This document shows positions 48,180 to 59,053 of a stretch of DNA of 64,000 bases, in pieces. Source of the DNA: Eleusine coracana subsp. coracana (taxonomy: Eukaryota > Streptophyta > Magnoliopsida > Poales > Poaceae). Position 1 is the first letter of the stretch; each line of letters opens with the position of its first letter. Below the pieces are notes generated by a model. That model searched no databases, had not been told where the DNA came from, and saw nothing but the letters and a program-made list of their open reading frames with translations. Made by a program: the position numbers and the translations under genes. The DNA lies in NCBI GenBank assembly GCA_032690845.1, contig CM064430.1:53727882-53791881 (forward strand), read 5' to 3'.

Positions 48180-48700
48180 AAACAAAAGATGTTTACACCT
48201 AATCATCCCCTCATAACCTAAGGTCTCATTCACAAACTTAGCTAGCAAAGTGATTTGGTATGTCAATGGAAGAGTAGGGAATTGTGGATTGTCCATCAGA
48301 TAAGCATAGTAATAAGCCTTATGTGTGTCATAAAAAACATGGAATATTTTACACTTTCTCAAGCAAGTCATCTGGCACATCATCTGTACTAGCCTTCTCA
48401 ATAGCTATGGCAAGCCTTTCAGAACCAGATTTGAAGGCTCCAATAAAACCCTTCTCTTCAGTATCAACAACCTTGGTCCTCTTGTTTGGTTAAGTGGCTG
48501 AAGATGATGAAGCCCCATTCTCTCTAGAGCTAGGAACAATATTAACCTTTCCATCATTTTCAGTTTGAGCATCTTCAGTCCTTAGAGGCTCATTCGATCC
48601 TTTTGTGTACTTTCCTGTGGCTATGTTTCCAAAGATAGTAGTCATTTCTTTGTAGTTCTCTAGAGGCTTATTTAAGAGTTCAACATCAGATTTATGATCC
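48180..48700 (-). pseudogene. Remnant of a Myb/SANT-like protein of PIF/Harbinger type
   Basis: Minus-strand translation gives DHKSDVELLNKPLENYKEMT, then GNIATGKYTKGSNEPL, an in-frame stop at 48490-48492, and then TKVVDTEEKGFIGAFKSGSE and RLAIAIEKASTDDVPDDLL. A further shift leads to PQFPTLPLTYQITLLAKFVN. The order (charged linker, GNIATGKY, Ser-rich spacer, C-terminal helix block) resembles the C-terminal half of plant Myb/SANT-like DNA-binding proteins related to the second ORF of Harbinger transposons. The N-terminal Myb part is not visible. Stops and frameshifts make it non-functional. Family assignment is from memory of the layout and should be tested by protein search. Confidence 0.6.
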
Positions 48701-50662
48701 TACATGAAAAAGTAACAATCTGTTTGAGAATAAAGAATTCACTAGGAGATGAGTAGTATGAAAAGTTATTTCAGTGGTACCTACACATGTGTGCTGCTGC
48801 ACCATAAATCAAAAGCTTGGTGGCCTTGTCCATCTACAACACATGCATACATATGCCATAATCAATTTTACAACGCATGTTCAGATTTCTCAACGAATCG
48901 TCCATCAATTCAAACAAAAATACTATCACAGCTAGAAGTTCATGAACAAACCATTTTATCAGAACAAGCATATCATAGTTCAGATAGACCTTAGACTTGA
49001 CAATGGGGCACCATACCTTAGCTGTGCCGACTTCAATCCTCCAGGCGTGCTGCTCTAGAGAAACATTGGGGCACCATACCTTAGCTCCAGAGAAAGGAGG
49101 AAAGAAGAGCTGCGCCGCCACTTTGGTGGATAGCCTCCTTGCCACCGCCCGCTGCGGTTGCTCGTGGAGAGCCTCCTGTCGCCGCCCGAACCGGCTGGCG
49201 GTGGAGACACGCCTGTCACAGCCACTGCCCTCTATTTGACCCGCCACCCTCTGTTCTCCTTTTTCTTTTCCTTCTCTTTTTCTTTTCTGGATTGCAGAGC
49301 GGTGATGATAAAGGGAGAGTCAGCGCGGGAAATTGTACAAGATTGAGCGGGAACGCGCGTGCGCGAGGAACGGGCCGCACCGTCCGCTTGTTTTCGGGGG
49401 ATGGCACTGCCATTGAATCGGAACGAATATTCGGTCAATGTCCGCCTCGCCCCTGCCTGACTCCCATCCAAACACTAGCAAAAAAAGGGGCCGCCACATA
49501 CTATCCACCCAGATACATCAGACCAATCACACCCTATGGCTTTAGAAGATCATTATGCATGTTTGCTGGATTCAATCTTTCCTTCACTTTGATGGATTTA
49601 TCTAATTATCAGTTGACCTAAAGTCCATGGACCCTCAACTAAACAAATCTCTTTTTCCCTCAACTAAACAGATCCTGCTTTCTCCATTTCGTTTGCGTTC
49701 ACAACTTTTAATCGAGCACTAACTCCTGAAGGATGTACAGTTCATGACAGATTGCAATGACCTTGTCCCATTTCTCCCTTTTGTAGTTTGCTTTTTTTTT
49801 GTTCTATGTTTGTATCTTGGTGTTAAATCTCTTCCAAAATGTTTGCATTATGGAGCTTTATAACACCCATAATTGCAGCGTCAGTAATTGGGCGTTAGTG
49901 CCCATTACGGCTTGTTTGGGTGCAAGGGGACTTTAACCATGGGGATTTCATCCCCCACAGGGAATTTTCACCTGTGTTTGCCACGCCCTCCCCGCTCGGG
50001 ACAGAAATCCCATCCTAGGATAATTCCCGACTATCATTTGGAAGACAGGGATAAAATTCCCAACTAACAATAAATAATTTAAAAAATAAATTAAAGAATC
50101 CGAAAATAATATTGGAATTTATGAAAAATGTGTGCCAGTCAAATCTTTCACTAAATACACCAGGTCTGGCAGAGCTTTGCACTTCAAATGTAAACTCCAT
50201 TCACTGATTCACAGACTTTCACATACCTTTGTATAATAACTAAAACAAAAGACAACTAGACCCTAACCCTTCTAACACACATATATGGCACATATCAGAT
50301 CCTGATTTATTCTTGGTCCACTTTGTTCTGAACCATAGCAGAAAAATCCTTGGTTGTCATGTTCAGTTGGTATGGGTGGCAAGATCCTTGTTTCCTCCGT
50401 TCGTGTAAAATTGAAGTCACCTATAGCTATACTTCCTGAAACAAAGATGCAAAAATTTCAGACAAGCAAGGAATATATGACTTGCCAAAAGGGTAAAAGG
50501 AAATGCTAGAAGTAACTGTAAGTACCAGATGATATGCTCCCATTTGGTACAGTACATGAAAAGGAAGGTCTGCACATAGTGTTGAAGCGTTCTTGATCTT
50601 ACTACAAGTAAAAGCACTAGATTGCTCTCATCCTTAACCACCGCATGTCTCACCACAATCCT

Positions 50663-51428
50663 AAGAGCATTTTTACAGTACCTTGTACTCCGGTAGAGAG
50701 TGGGAGTAGAGATAAAATCTGATCGTCCAATCTGTAGGGGTAACGTTGTCATTTAATCTACACGATTAGTTTAGACAACCTCCTAATCTGAGAGCAGTAT
50801 TAGTGAACAATCCCTTTGTCGCTGTCCAAAACCATCCGCCAGCGATTCATTGAGTTCTTGTTTTCCGACATTATTGGAGTCCATGACGGCCCCATTCCTA
50901 ACTGCTTCTTCGATGCTCCTCGTTGGAGAAAGGAGGCACATGGCTAATCGATCCTTGTTGTCGAAACGGAGAAGACAGCAAAACAAAATCGGACGTCCTA
51001 GTACGAGTAAGAATAATCTGGCCATGGGAGTCTACGTTGTTTCTCATCGATGGTAAACAACTCAGGGGTTGCAATTGGTTCAGCTCAGCCTTCCATGGGG
51101 ACGTGGTGTTGGAAACGAAGAAGGATCAATCTGGCACCGAGAATCAACGGATCATGACAGAAAGAGACGGGCACCGTCAAAGTGGGGAGGTCACGCCGTC
51201 ACAACATGTGGTGGAAGGAGTTGTGCCGTCAGCGATGGTCGTACGCAAGTTCTAAATCGATTTGTTTGGGAAAATGGATCAAGTTACATGTTTACCCTTG
51301 ACGGGAAACTACTCCTAACGTGCCAACAGAGTATACCTGATTTTTATCAGAAGTAGAAAAAGATCTGTACCTCTGGATCAACAAAAATGAAGGGCCCATA
51401 TTAATTAGAGGGCACTGTAAAAGAGCTC
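50663..51428. mobile_element. Inverted-repeat element, MITE-like, 0.77 kb
   Basis: GAGCATTTTTACAGTACC at the left is mirrored by a right end whose reverse complement reads GAGCTCTTTTACAGTGCC. The AGAGCAT...ACAGT type of terminus is common in grass Harbinger-type MITEs. The interior is unremarkable and its ORFs are short. A target duplication was not resolved. Confidence 0.55.
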
Positions 51429-52679
51429 AATCATAAACCCACAAAAACAGAACCACACAGAGAGTTTTGCCCCCAGATGCTTCCAAGTATTTCAGAAAGA
51501 TCAACATCTGATGCTACTTGCTCAAGGAACTCAAGAAAGAAAATTAGCAAAGCGAGCAATGAGATAAGAAAGCATCTCGCTGTTGCCTCTGCATTTACCG
51601 ACCAAATCTAGAGAGAAATATGCACGAGCTCTGCAAAAACCCACATTTTTATAACCGTGCACCGATTCACTTCCATGATTTCAGGAGTTGGTAGAACATA
51701 CTGTATCAAAAAAGAAAGAAAAAGAGAACATTCTAACGGAACACATTCAAAAGCTTTGCATTTTCGTGGCTGGCTAACAGCTTGCTAAAAACAGGTCATG
51801 TACCATGGAACAACCAAGCCAGCATGTGTTTCCAACATTTTCTGAAAGGTATGAGACATGGTTGCATGTGTTTTGTCAGTGCAGACTACTCTGTGCCATC
51901 TCTATCAAAAGCACAACCTAACAACCTCTATTAAGAAATACCATTTAATAGCTGACTAATAGTCATGTTGTTATACAAACAACAAGCAATAGCATGAATG
52001 ATGAACAGGTGATCTCACATCTCTACAAAAAAGTCATATAAAAAAAACTTAACCTGTCAGGAGAAGAAGACCCCTAACGGCATTATATTAAGAAGAAGAG
52101 CTGCTTACATAGGTCGAGAAAACCCTCGAACTCTCTCTCCAACCATACATAGGGACCCAGTTGATCGTGTGAGCTGTGACGCGAGTCTTTACCTATGCTT
52201 TGGACTTGGAAGAGCGAGTGAATTTTTTACACTGTGCATAAGCTACAATACCTCATTAATAGTGTTATGCACTATGCATGCTACAGGCCACTCGGGCCCC
52301 TTTCCACCAGGCCAAAGGCCTGTCCGCCAAGAAAGTCATATACAAACAGCAAATGATAGCAAGCTTGTAAAAGAAAGTCAATTTAATTTTGAGTTTCTTT
52401 ATGACTCAAGAACTGTAGAGTTCGTAATTTTATTTCTTTACATAGTTTTTAATTGACTTGGAAATACTTCAAGAGTATAAAATCCCTTCTATACATTAAT
52501 CACTCCACTACAAAATAATCTATTTACGAGATATGGTTGGGAATTGGGATAAACTCAACAATACCATTATTGATCCTTTGATACAAACCAACAGAGCAAA
52601 TCTTTTGTTCTGGAAAGGGAGGATGGAATAGGTAACCTGAAAGTACAGCACAGAGACAAAAAAAAAAAAAACACAAGCA

Positions 52680-52799
52680 AATATCAGAATTCATGACTGG
52701 CACTTCATGGCGCTCATCATCTGCTGGCACTTTATTTAGGTCTAGTAAGCCCTTTTCATCATCATCTGGTGGCCAGTTGAGATCTACTCTTAGAGCCAT
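52680..52799 (-). pseudogene. DLN-rich coding fragment, possibly from a FAR1/MULE-type protein
   Basis: Minus-strand reading gives VDLNWPPDDDEKGLLDLNKV followed by PADDERHEVPVMNSD, then runs into a T-rich non-coding stretch. Acidic DLN repeats of this style occur at the ends of grass FAR1-related and Mutator-like proteins. The fragment is about 40 codons and has no flanking exons that I could join, so the origin is a guess. Confidence 0.35.
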
Positions 52800-53104
52800 G
52801 AGTGATATTGTTGTGCTTTACAGGCTCAATGATGATATCTATAGAAAGAATGCATTTATAAGGAAGGTGTCGAGGTGATACGATGGAGGATTTGAACCTT
52901 TTTGTTTTGGCTCTTAAACGCCTCTTGTTTCCTTTTCATTTGGCACATATGGCCCCACTGTATGTTTTTGTTTTGGCGTCAGTTTCTAATTTTTGTCTTT
53001 CATGCGAATGGATGGTCGAAGAAAATTTGTGGATGTCTTTGACCATTTGTTTATTATGTAATATGGTGCATGAGGACAACAGTGGTAGATAACTGTTCAA
53101 TCAC

Positions 53105-53200
53105 TTGTGGCATTAAATAAGGGTCTAAAGGTTTTTTACTCTGTACACAAATTTGGCGCTTTGAAACCCAAAACGACACATTTTTGGAGACGGAGGAAGT
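53105..53200. mobile_element. Possible Stowaway MITE end
   Basis: The sequence ends GGAGACGGAGGAAGTA, the reverse complement of a TACTTCCTCCGTCTCC Stowaway-type terminus. It is preceded by AAACGACACATTTTT in the usual subterminal position. The other end was not found, so this is a partial copy at best. Confidence 0.35.
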
Positions 53201-53525
53201 ATATAACAACAATTTAAGGTAACCTCACCAGTCACCACATCACAACCAAACAGCTACATACAACCAACAAGCTGCACAGCTCAGTACCCATAGAACAACA
53301 GATCCAATCACCTTGACTTAACATACACAGATCCGCTCATGCGAGCCTCCCGCCCTCCCCTAGCCAGGCTCAAGTTTAGGGAGCTGGAGCGTTCGTCGGC
53401 GGCTCCACTAAAGCAACAGGGTGCGGATCCCCCCTTATTGGAGGTACAGGCCCAACTGAAAAATAAAATGACACATCAGTATTCAATAGGGCTAACAGTG
53501 GAGTAAGAACCAACATACGAAAGAC

Positions 53526-53849
53526 TTACCCATACAGGCACTGGAGGAAGTGGAGTATAACACACATCACCGGAAGAAGGGCAATGCGGATTGGATCAAT
53601 GTATGTGCCCAGCATCTCCCCAATTTCGCTCCCGATTACATGGCATAACCAGACGTCAGCTAGCGTCCCCAAGATACCCCGCAGGCGGTCACAACAGCCT
53701 GCCGGTGGAGTCGCGACGCTGCCGGAAAGGAAGGACTCGCACATGAAGATTCTGGATAGCGTGCTGAAGCATTCTTCTGGTACGGGCAGCGGCTCGGCGA
53801 GCGGAGCGGTCGCGGCTAAGGCTGCCAGTGCCATGAGCAGTTTATCCAT
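53526..53849 (-). CDS. Small secreted Cys-rich protein, lipid-transfer/prolamin-like
   Basis: The ORF codes 107 aa from the ATG at 53849: a hydrophobic signal peptide (MDKLLMALAALAATAPLAEP), then Cys in the order C-x8-C-x14-CC-x15-C-x26-C-x7-C. The end of the core, IDPIRIALLPVMC, resembles the conserved LP-x2-C region of plant LTP/2S-albumin-type proteins. Such proteins are exported and bind lipids or partners in the apoplast. Oddity: the usual CxC pair reads WLC, so one Cys of the eight-Cys motif is Trp (codon TGG). The start is set by a TATA box (TATAAATAG) at 53885-53893: an upstream in-frame ATG at 53882 would precede transcription initiation. A good splice donor, TATGG|GTAAGT, overlaps the stop codon, and an acceptor (TTTTTCAG) lies at 53456-53457, so the real C-terminus may come from a second exon below 53455. 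An ECA1-like assignment is the alternative. Confidence 0.65.
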   Translation of the reverse strand: MDKLLMALAALAATAPLAEPLPVPEECFSTLSRIFMCESFLSGSVATPPAGCCDRLRGILGTLADVWLCHVIGSEIGEMLGTYIDPIRIALLPVMCVILHFLQCLYG

Positions 53850-53884
53850 TGTAATACTCAGGAAATTTCGTGTCGATTTCATTT

Positions 53885-53893
53885 CTATTTATA
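53885..53893 (-). promoter_or_regulatory. TATA box of the Cys-rich gene
   Basis: TATAAATAG on the minus strand, 36 bp upstream of the ATG at 53849 and only 3 bp from the upstream ATG at 53882. The leader would be very short. Confidence 0.65.
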
Positions 53894-54380
53894 CGCACCG
53901 TTTCTCACCTTCGGCGCCGTGCTAGTTTCTCGACAAATCTCTCTTGGCATGTTGTTCTAGATAGGTCCAACCCGGTGCGGGATTGAGTCGTCGCTCCGCC
54001 AATGGATGGAGCTCATTGGAAGTGCTTTCAGTTCTCACCAACATCCTACTCTGCAGCATATTTAAGCGTGAGAAATGGAATTTTTATATGTAATCAACAC
54101 ATACACCTTGTAAAAAGAAATTGAACACACACTTCTATAGTTCCCTTCGGTGCGGATGAAGGCCAATCAATATCGATCTGACTAACGAGTGGCTGTATGG
54201 AGGCATACTCTGGTTCCTTAACTATTCATTTTCCTATCACTTCTATTTATAGAGCAGGCAACCGCTTTGCATGCTAAAACAATGTGATGAAAGTGAAACT
54301 ACGAACAATTTTTTGCTGCAAGCGTCGACAGGCTTGGATGTGTTATAACTTAATAAGCTAGTCATGCATTCATGCATGGA

Positions 54381-54671
54381 GAGTAGAATAGAGGCGGCAG
54401 CGGCCGGCAGAAAGTGTAGTCCTGGCAGATATATACCATCATCGTGACGGATGAACATAAGGAGTTCATGTCCTATGAACATTGACTCATGCAGCGTTCG
54501 TTTGTTGTTTGCAAAAATGAATGAAGAGTGAAATAGAGGCGGCAGCGGCCGGCAGAAAGTGGAGTTATGGCGGATTCATGCAATTATCGTGACCGATGAA
54601 CATAAGGAGTTCATGTTCTATGGTTGACTCATGCAGCGTGACAGCGTTCATGTTGTTGTTTGCAAAAATGC
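54381..54671. repeat. 144-bp tandem duplication
   Basis: Units 54381-54524 and 54525-54671 share AGAGGCGGCAGCGGCCGGCA and CATAAGGAGTTCATG, with small indels. No coding frame is maintained. Confidence 0.85.
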
Positions 54672-54695
54672 ACGATCCTCTGCTGACCGCCGCTC

Positions 54696-54973
54696 ACACT
54701 TAAAAAATGTATAAATAAGATCAAAACATGATATAGATTTACAAAAGCTTATCAAAAAAACACGGGTACGGCAATTATCATTATTGAAAGAGAGTTACAA
54801 TATAGACATTACAATGAATCTCTCTCTCTCTCAACTCTTTTCATGTAGCATGAGATGTATATATAAATTGATAATTAGAGATAATTTTACTAAACAATAT
54901 GACCCGTAACACGAAAGAACTCCACCTCCTAGACATATCCAGTGAGGTCTCTAATTCATATCATATTCTAACA
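54696..54973 (-). mobile_element. LTR remnant (copy 1), reverse orientation
   Basis: On the minus strand the segment opens TGTTAGAATATGATATG and runs through AACTCCACCTCC-type and TTACGGGTCATATTG blocks to GATCTTATTTATAC. The same order occurs at 58933-59619. No internal region or partner LTR is adjacent, so it is a solo or truncated LTR. Confidence 0.6.
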
Positions 54974-55045
54974 AACTTCACCTTAAGATAAATTCTATCT
55001 TGTAATAAAAGAAGAATCATCAACACGATTGTTCATTTAGGTGGG

Positions 55046-55240
55046 CCAAAGGGCTAAAACTAAACTTTAATCCAGATTTTAGTTCTAGGAAAACGAACAG
55101 GAGGACTAAAAGTAGAGCTAAATTTTAGACTAAAGAAGAAAAGAGACTAAAATGAGGACTAAACTTTAGTCCTCCAAGAAATGCTAAAGTTTAGCTCAAA
55201 TTTTAGGAGCTAAACTTTAGCTCTGGAAACAAACATCCCT
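55046..55240. mobile_element. Possible MITE built of CTAAA/TTTAG blocks
   Basis: A repetitive stretch of GGACTAAAAG, GCTAAATTTTAG and CTAAACTTTAG motifs ends GCTCTGGAAACAAACATCC, like the right end of a grass hAT-type MITE. The left end is unclear. Confidence 0.35.
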
Positions 55241-56186
55241 AACACCGGATGTCACCGAGTTATTAGGACTCAAACGATAGCACCAATCATCAAGCTTGAA
55301 CATTGCTCAAACTTCATAACTCCGCTTGCAACGGTATACTCATACTCTCTGTGATCAAGAGTAAAACATAATTGCTATTTCGAGCAAAAATAACAAAGCT
55401 ATGACTATTATTGGTCCAAATAACAAACTGTTATTATGATCTTACAGCGAAATGTAGGATTTAGTAAAAACCATGTTAAAGGACAAATCATAGCAATAAA
55501 ATCTGCAACAACTTTTAAATCCTTCATGTGCTTCAAGAAAATATGCAGACTCCACACTTTCGTGTAACTTCAGCAAAAAAAAAACCAGTAAATAATAAGT
55601 TGGTAAAGTACTCTGCTCCGCGCTTAACAAAACTGGCCAAACAACTAAAAGAAAATTCACTGCAAAGAACAGAGCTATTCTGGTCACAAACACCAATTTC
55701 GCATGTACAATCAGGAAGCACTAACTTGACAGAATTGATCGCATGGATCGAGACAAAAATTTTCTCTTGCACAACAATGAACTGAAGAACCAGTATCCCG
55801 GTATAATCAAACGGGTGTGTGCCTAGCAAAATTCATCAAATTGCTAGGAGTAACAGGGGAGCAGCACAATTTTTGTACCATAGATCAAAACGGTCGAATA
55901 TAAGACACGGGGTGCTGCTACGCGGAATCAATCCGACTGAAAACTCCGCTTTGAACTCGATGTAGCACGCAACATCGCGTGAATGGAAAAATAATAGCAA
56001 ATCCAACCAGTGGATTGGAACGGAAAAATAATAGCAGATCCAAAATCTCATGTGAAACGGAGTGAACCATGAAAAATCGACGACAGTAAAAACTCCCAAT
56101 GTGTGCTCCACGGCAGGAACACAACGGCAAGCCAATCCTTCACCTCGGGACTTGATGCGCACAGGGATAAGACTTTACTCCAAATA

Positions 56187-57399
56187 GGGGGAATTGGATT
56201 TTTATCACTACTAAAAGCAACTTCAACCCTTCCCCTTTTTTATCACCTAAACACAAAAATCTATCATACAGGAAATAGGGATGAAAAAAACTTCTTTATC
56301 AGTTTTCTTTTTTCATCCCCTTAGTTAGGTGATCACCTAAATCTATTCCACCATTCCCTTTATGGAGGGGATCACCTTCCCTCACCTAAATGGTAGACCC
56401 TACCCTTTTAGGTGATGGAATAGTGAACTGCTACAATACCATCACCTATAATTCAGAAATTAGGTTGGAGGGATCTCCTTTAACCTTTTTAGGCGATGGG
56501 ATTATAGAGGGTTGGAGTTGCTATAAGTGTCGCCGTCTTAAAAACACAACGCCTAACCCCTTCCCAAAAACGTCATGATTAAATGGGTCTCAACCCAGTC
56601 CGACGCCACTTTGTATATTTGGGTGAGTTTTTTCTTTTCTTTTTGCTTGGAACTCCAGTCACATGACGGTTTTACCCCAACTGGCCTGCCTACCTCAACG
56701 GGACTAGATCTTCAATGTCACACGATGGGAAGGCGGTGGCGCGGCAGGATCCTCTATTGGTGCCGCTTGCCTTCTCCTCCTACACGAGCGCGGCGCCGTT
56801 GCCTCCTCCCTTGGCGAGTCTGACGCTGCCCAACTCCTCTGCGTGAGCCCGGCGCTCCTGCCTCTCCCCACCCCGACGAGCCAAGCGCGCTACCTACTCC
56901 TCGCGCGAGCCCAGCTCCGCCGCCCTCCTAAGCGAGCCCAGCGCCGCTGCCTCCTCCCCCGGTGACCCATGCGCCGCCCTCCTCCTCGCGCGAGCCCGGT
57001 GTCGTTGTCTCCTCCCTAGGCGAGCCTGGCGCCGCCTTACTGCCCTGCACAAGCCCAGCTCCGCCACCCTCCTACACGAGCTCGGCGCTGCTGCCTCCTC
57101 CCCCGACGAGCCGAGCGCCGCCCTCCTCCCTTGGCGAGCCCAGCGCCGCCCTCTTCGCACAAGCCCGATGTCCTCCTCGCACAAGCCCCCACGCCGCCGC
57201 CTCCTCCCCTGAGTGGGGGTAAAATCATCCAGCCAATTGATTTTCCAAGCATAAAAAAGAAAAAAAAATCAGCCAAATGTCCAAAGTGGCGTCGGACTGA
57301 GTTGGGACCCATTTAGTCATGACGTTTTTGGGAAGGGCCGTTTAGCCATTGCGTTTTTGGGACAGTGGCGCTTAGTAGTGGTAAAAATCTAATTCCCCC
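56187..57399. mobile_element. Mutator-like element with GC-rich interior (Pack-MULE-like)
   Basis: Terminal inverted repeats of about 150 bp begin GGGGGAATTGGATTTTTA at the left and GGGGGAATTAGATTTTTA at the right (as reverse complement). They are flanked by a 9-bp duplication with one mismatch, CTCCAAATA (56178-56186) and CTACAAATA (57400-57408). The left arm is split by a nested MITE; removing it restores alignment with the right arm through ACTACTAAG, CCCTTCCCAAAAACG and GTCCGACGCCACTTTG. The interior (56690-57215) is GC-rich with recurring GCGAGCCCAGCGCCGCC-like units and no transposase. This is a second element of the same architecture as 21610-22467. Confidence 0.8.
56215..56523. mobile_element. 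MITE nested in the Mutator-like TIR
   Basis: The 309-bp element has ends AAGCAACTTCAACCCT and, at the right as reverse complement, TAGCAACTCCAACCCT. It is flanked by TAA on both sides (56212-56214 and 56524-56526), the 3-bp duplication of PIF/Harbinger-type MITEs. The uninterrupted opposite TIR of the host element shows the pre-insertion sequence. Confidence 0.75.
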
Positions 57400-57488
57400 C
57401 TACAAATAGAAACAGAGGTGAAGAGAGAACCGACCTAATCTGACGGAACAATGATCCCGTAACACCTTTTTCTCTCTGCCTATCTTTA

Positions 57489-58176
57489 TCTCTACAATCT
57501 ATTAATTGAGGTGTGGTCGTCCACTTCGTGTCCACAAAGTTAGAGATTAAATCGAAATCGGTTTCGTACCTTTCATATTAAGTATCAAATTTTAAAAATC
57601 ATAACTCTTTCGTCCGGAGCTCAAATTAAACAAACTCAGACTCTATATCATAGCTCTCGAAAAGTTCTATAATTTTGGTATTCAATGGAAGTCTAGATCC
57701 CACCGTTTTGGTTTCTAAATATGCGATGCAAAAATATTTGTTTTGCTTGAGACTTCTCTACGCAGGTCTCTGTGTAGGACCCATATCTTCTAGCTCTGAA
57801 GTCTAAATAATATGATCCATATATGTTTCGAAAAGCCTCGACGAAATCTATAACTTTCATGTTTTAACTTTTTCCATCGGAAAGTTTTTAAATTCAAATT
57901 CGCATTATAATACAGTGTTATTTTGTAGACTGCGTAAATTGATTTTTCCTTTCGGATAAAACTTCTAGAATATGGAAAGAATAGTGAAAAAATGTTATTT
58001 TTGATATATAAAATGGTATACTAATAAACATCAACGATAATATAAATATGATCTTTCATGTAAAAAATAATAATAATATTGTATATATCTAAAAATTATA
58101 TTGTGTAAATAATTCATAAAGTCATAAAGAGTGTTTTATTTTTTAAATCCGTAGCAACGCACGGACACTTTGCTAG
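57489..58176 (+). mobile_element. Non-autonomous Helitron, copy 2
   Basis: It begins TCTCTACAATC after A57488 and ends CTAG before T58177, with the same hairpin CCGTAGCAACGCACGG at 58149-58164. It aligns with 1318-2012 over its full length with scattered substitutions and small indels. It carries no genes. Confidence 0.87.
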
Positions 58177-58604
58177 TAATATATTAATTGAGGTGAGATT
58201 ATCTAGACTATTTTTTTCATGTCCAGATATATCTGTAACATTGTCGTATTCAGTTTGTATCTTACAATGATTCACCAATCAGTTTAAGTCAATTTTTAAT
58301 TATTTTCTAATCCTTTGTTAAATTGGACTCCAATTTTAATTCGATATTTCATACTAACAGGAATTAATCATCTATTGCTTTATAATTTACATCATATTTT
58401 GAACAAAAACTAATAACAAGAATTCCAATAATAACTCACTCCAAAATTATTATAATAAATATTTAAAGATAAAGCAAAATAAAAATAAAGCAAATGCTCA
58501 GATAAAAAAATTGATTAATTAAAAATCTTTTATAGTTATAAAAAATGTTCTAACCATAAATTTTTTTAATAAAGACCCATGGTAATGCACGAGTATTTTA
58601 CTAG
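58177..58604 (+). mobile_element. Second Helitron, directly abutting copy 2
   Basis: The right end reads CCCATGGTAATGCACGAG followed 7 bases later by CTAG (58601-58604) and T, matching a Helitron 3' terminus whose hairpin has decayed by C-to-T and G-to-A changes. Its left part, TATTAATTGAGGTGAG, resembles the 5' end of the neighbouring copy but lacks the canonical TC start, so the left border is provisional. Confidence 0.6.
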
Positions 58605-58932
58605 TATCATAGAATTGAAATGGAGAAGCGCAGACCACATCGCAATCAATCCTCGAGGCTTGAAGTAGCACAAGACGTAAGGCAACACAATATCAACATG
58701 ATTTAACTCCGATCTGATTGACGATCGAGCTGTGAAAATTGCAAATCCAAATCCTCACACGAACATGAGAATCTTGAACCGTAGCATAATACCACCGGGT
58801 AAGAACCACGCCTTGGACGAGACGTGGGTTGAAGCAATAAACGTTGAATAGATCCGATCGCTGGCGGCGATAAACCGAGAATAGTATTCTAATTTTTTTT
58901 TATAAATCTTATGTTTGACTTATGATATCACT
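58605..58932 (-). mobile_element. Remnant of LTR retrotransposon interior next to the LTR
   Basis: Directly inside the LTR at 58933 the minus strand reads AGTGATATCATAAGTC, a decayed version of the TGGTATCAGAGC-type primer-binding site complementary to initiator Met tRNA. About 300 bp of untranslated leader-like sequence follow, before the Helitron at 58604. No gag or pol is left. Confidence 0.55.
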
Positions 58933-59053
58933 TGTCGGTAAAAAAAAATATAAATAAGATCAAAGCACAACACAAATTTACATAAAAATTCCTTACAGAA
59001 AAAATCACAGACGCTGACTAGCAATCATCACTATTAGATAAGAGTTATAATAT

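Larger units (their letters stand above)
47834..53525. other. Intergenic region between MO25 and the Cys-rich gene
   Basis: It contains the MO25 3' UTR, a dead Myb/SANT-like transposon-associated ORF (about 48180-48700, minus), an inverted-repeat element (50663-51428), a small DLN-rich coding fragment (52680-52799, minus) and a Stowaway-like end (about 53105-53200). The remainder is AT-rich without recognisable genes. Confidence 0.5.

Noticed and set aside
56575..57312. Small ORFs in the interior of the Mutator-like element
   Set aside because: Repeated Pro/Ser/Ala or Arg/Gly strings come from the tandem GC-rich units; there is no evidence of a gene.
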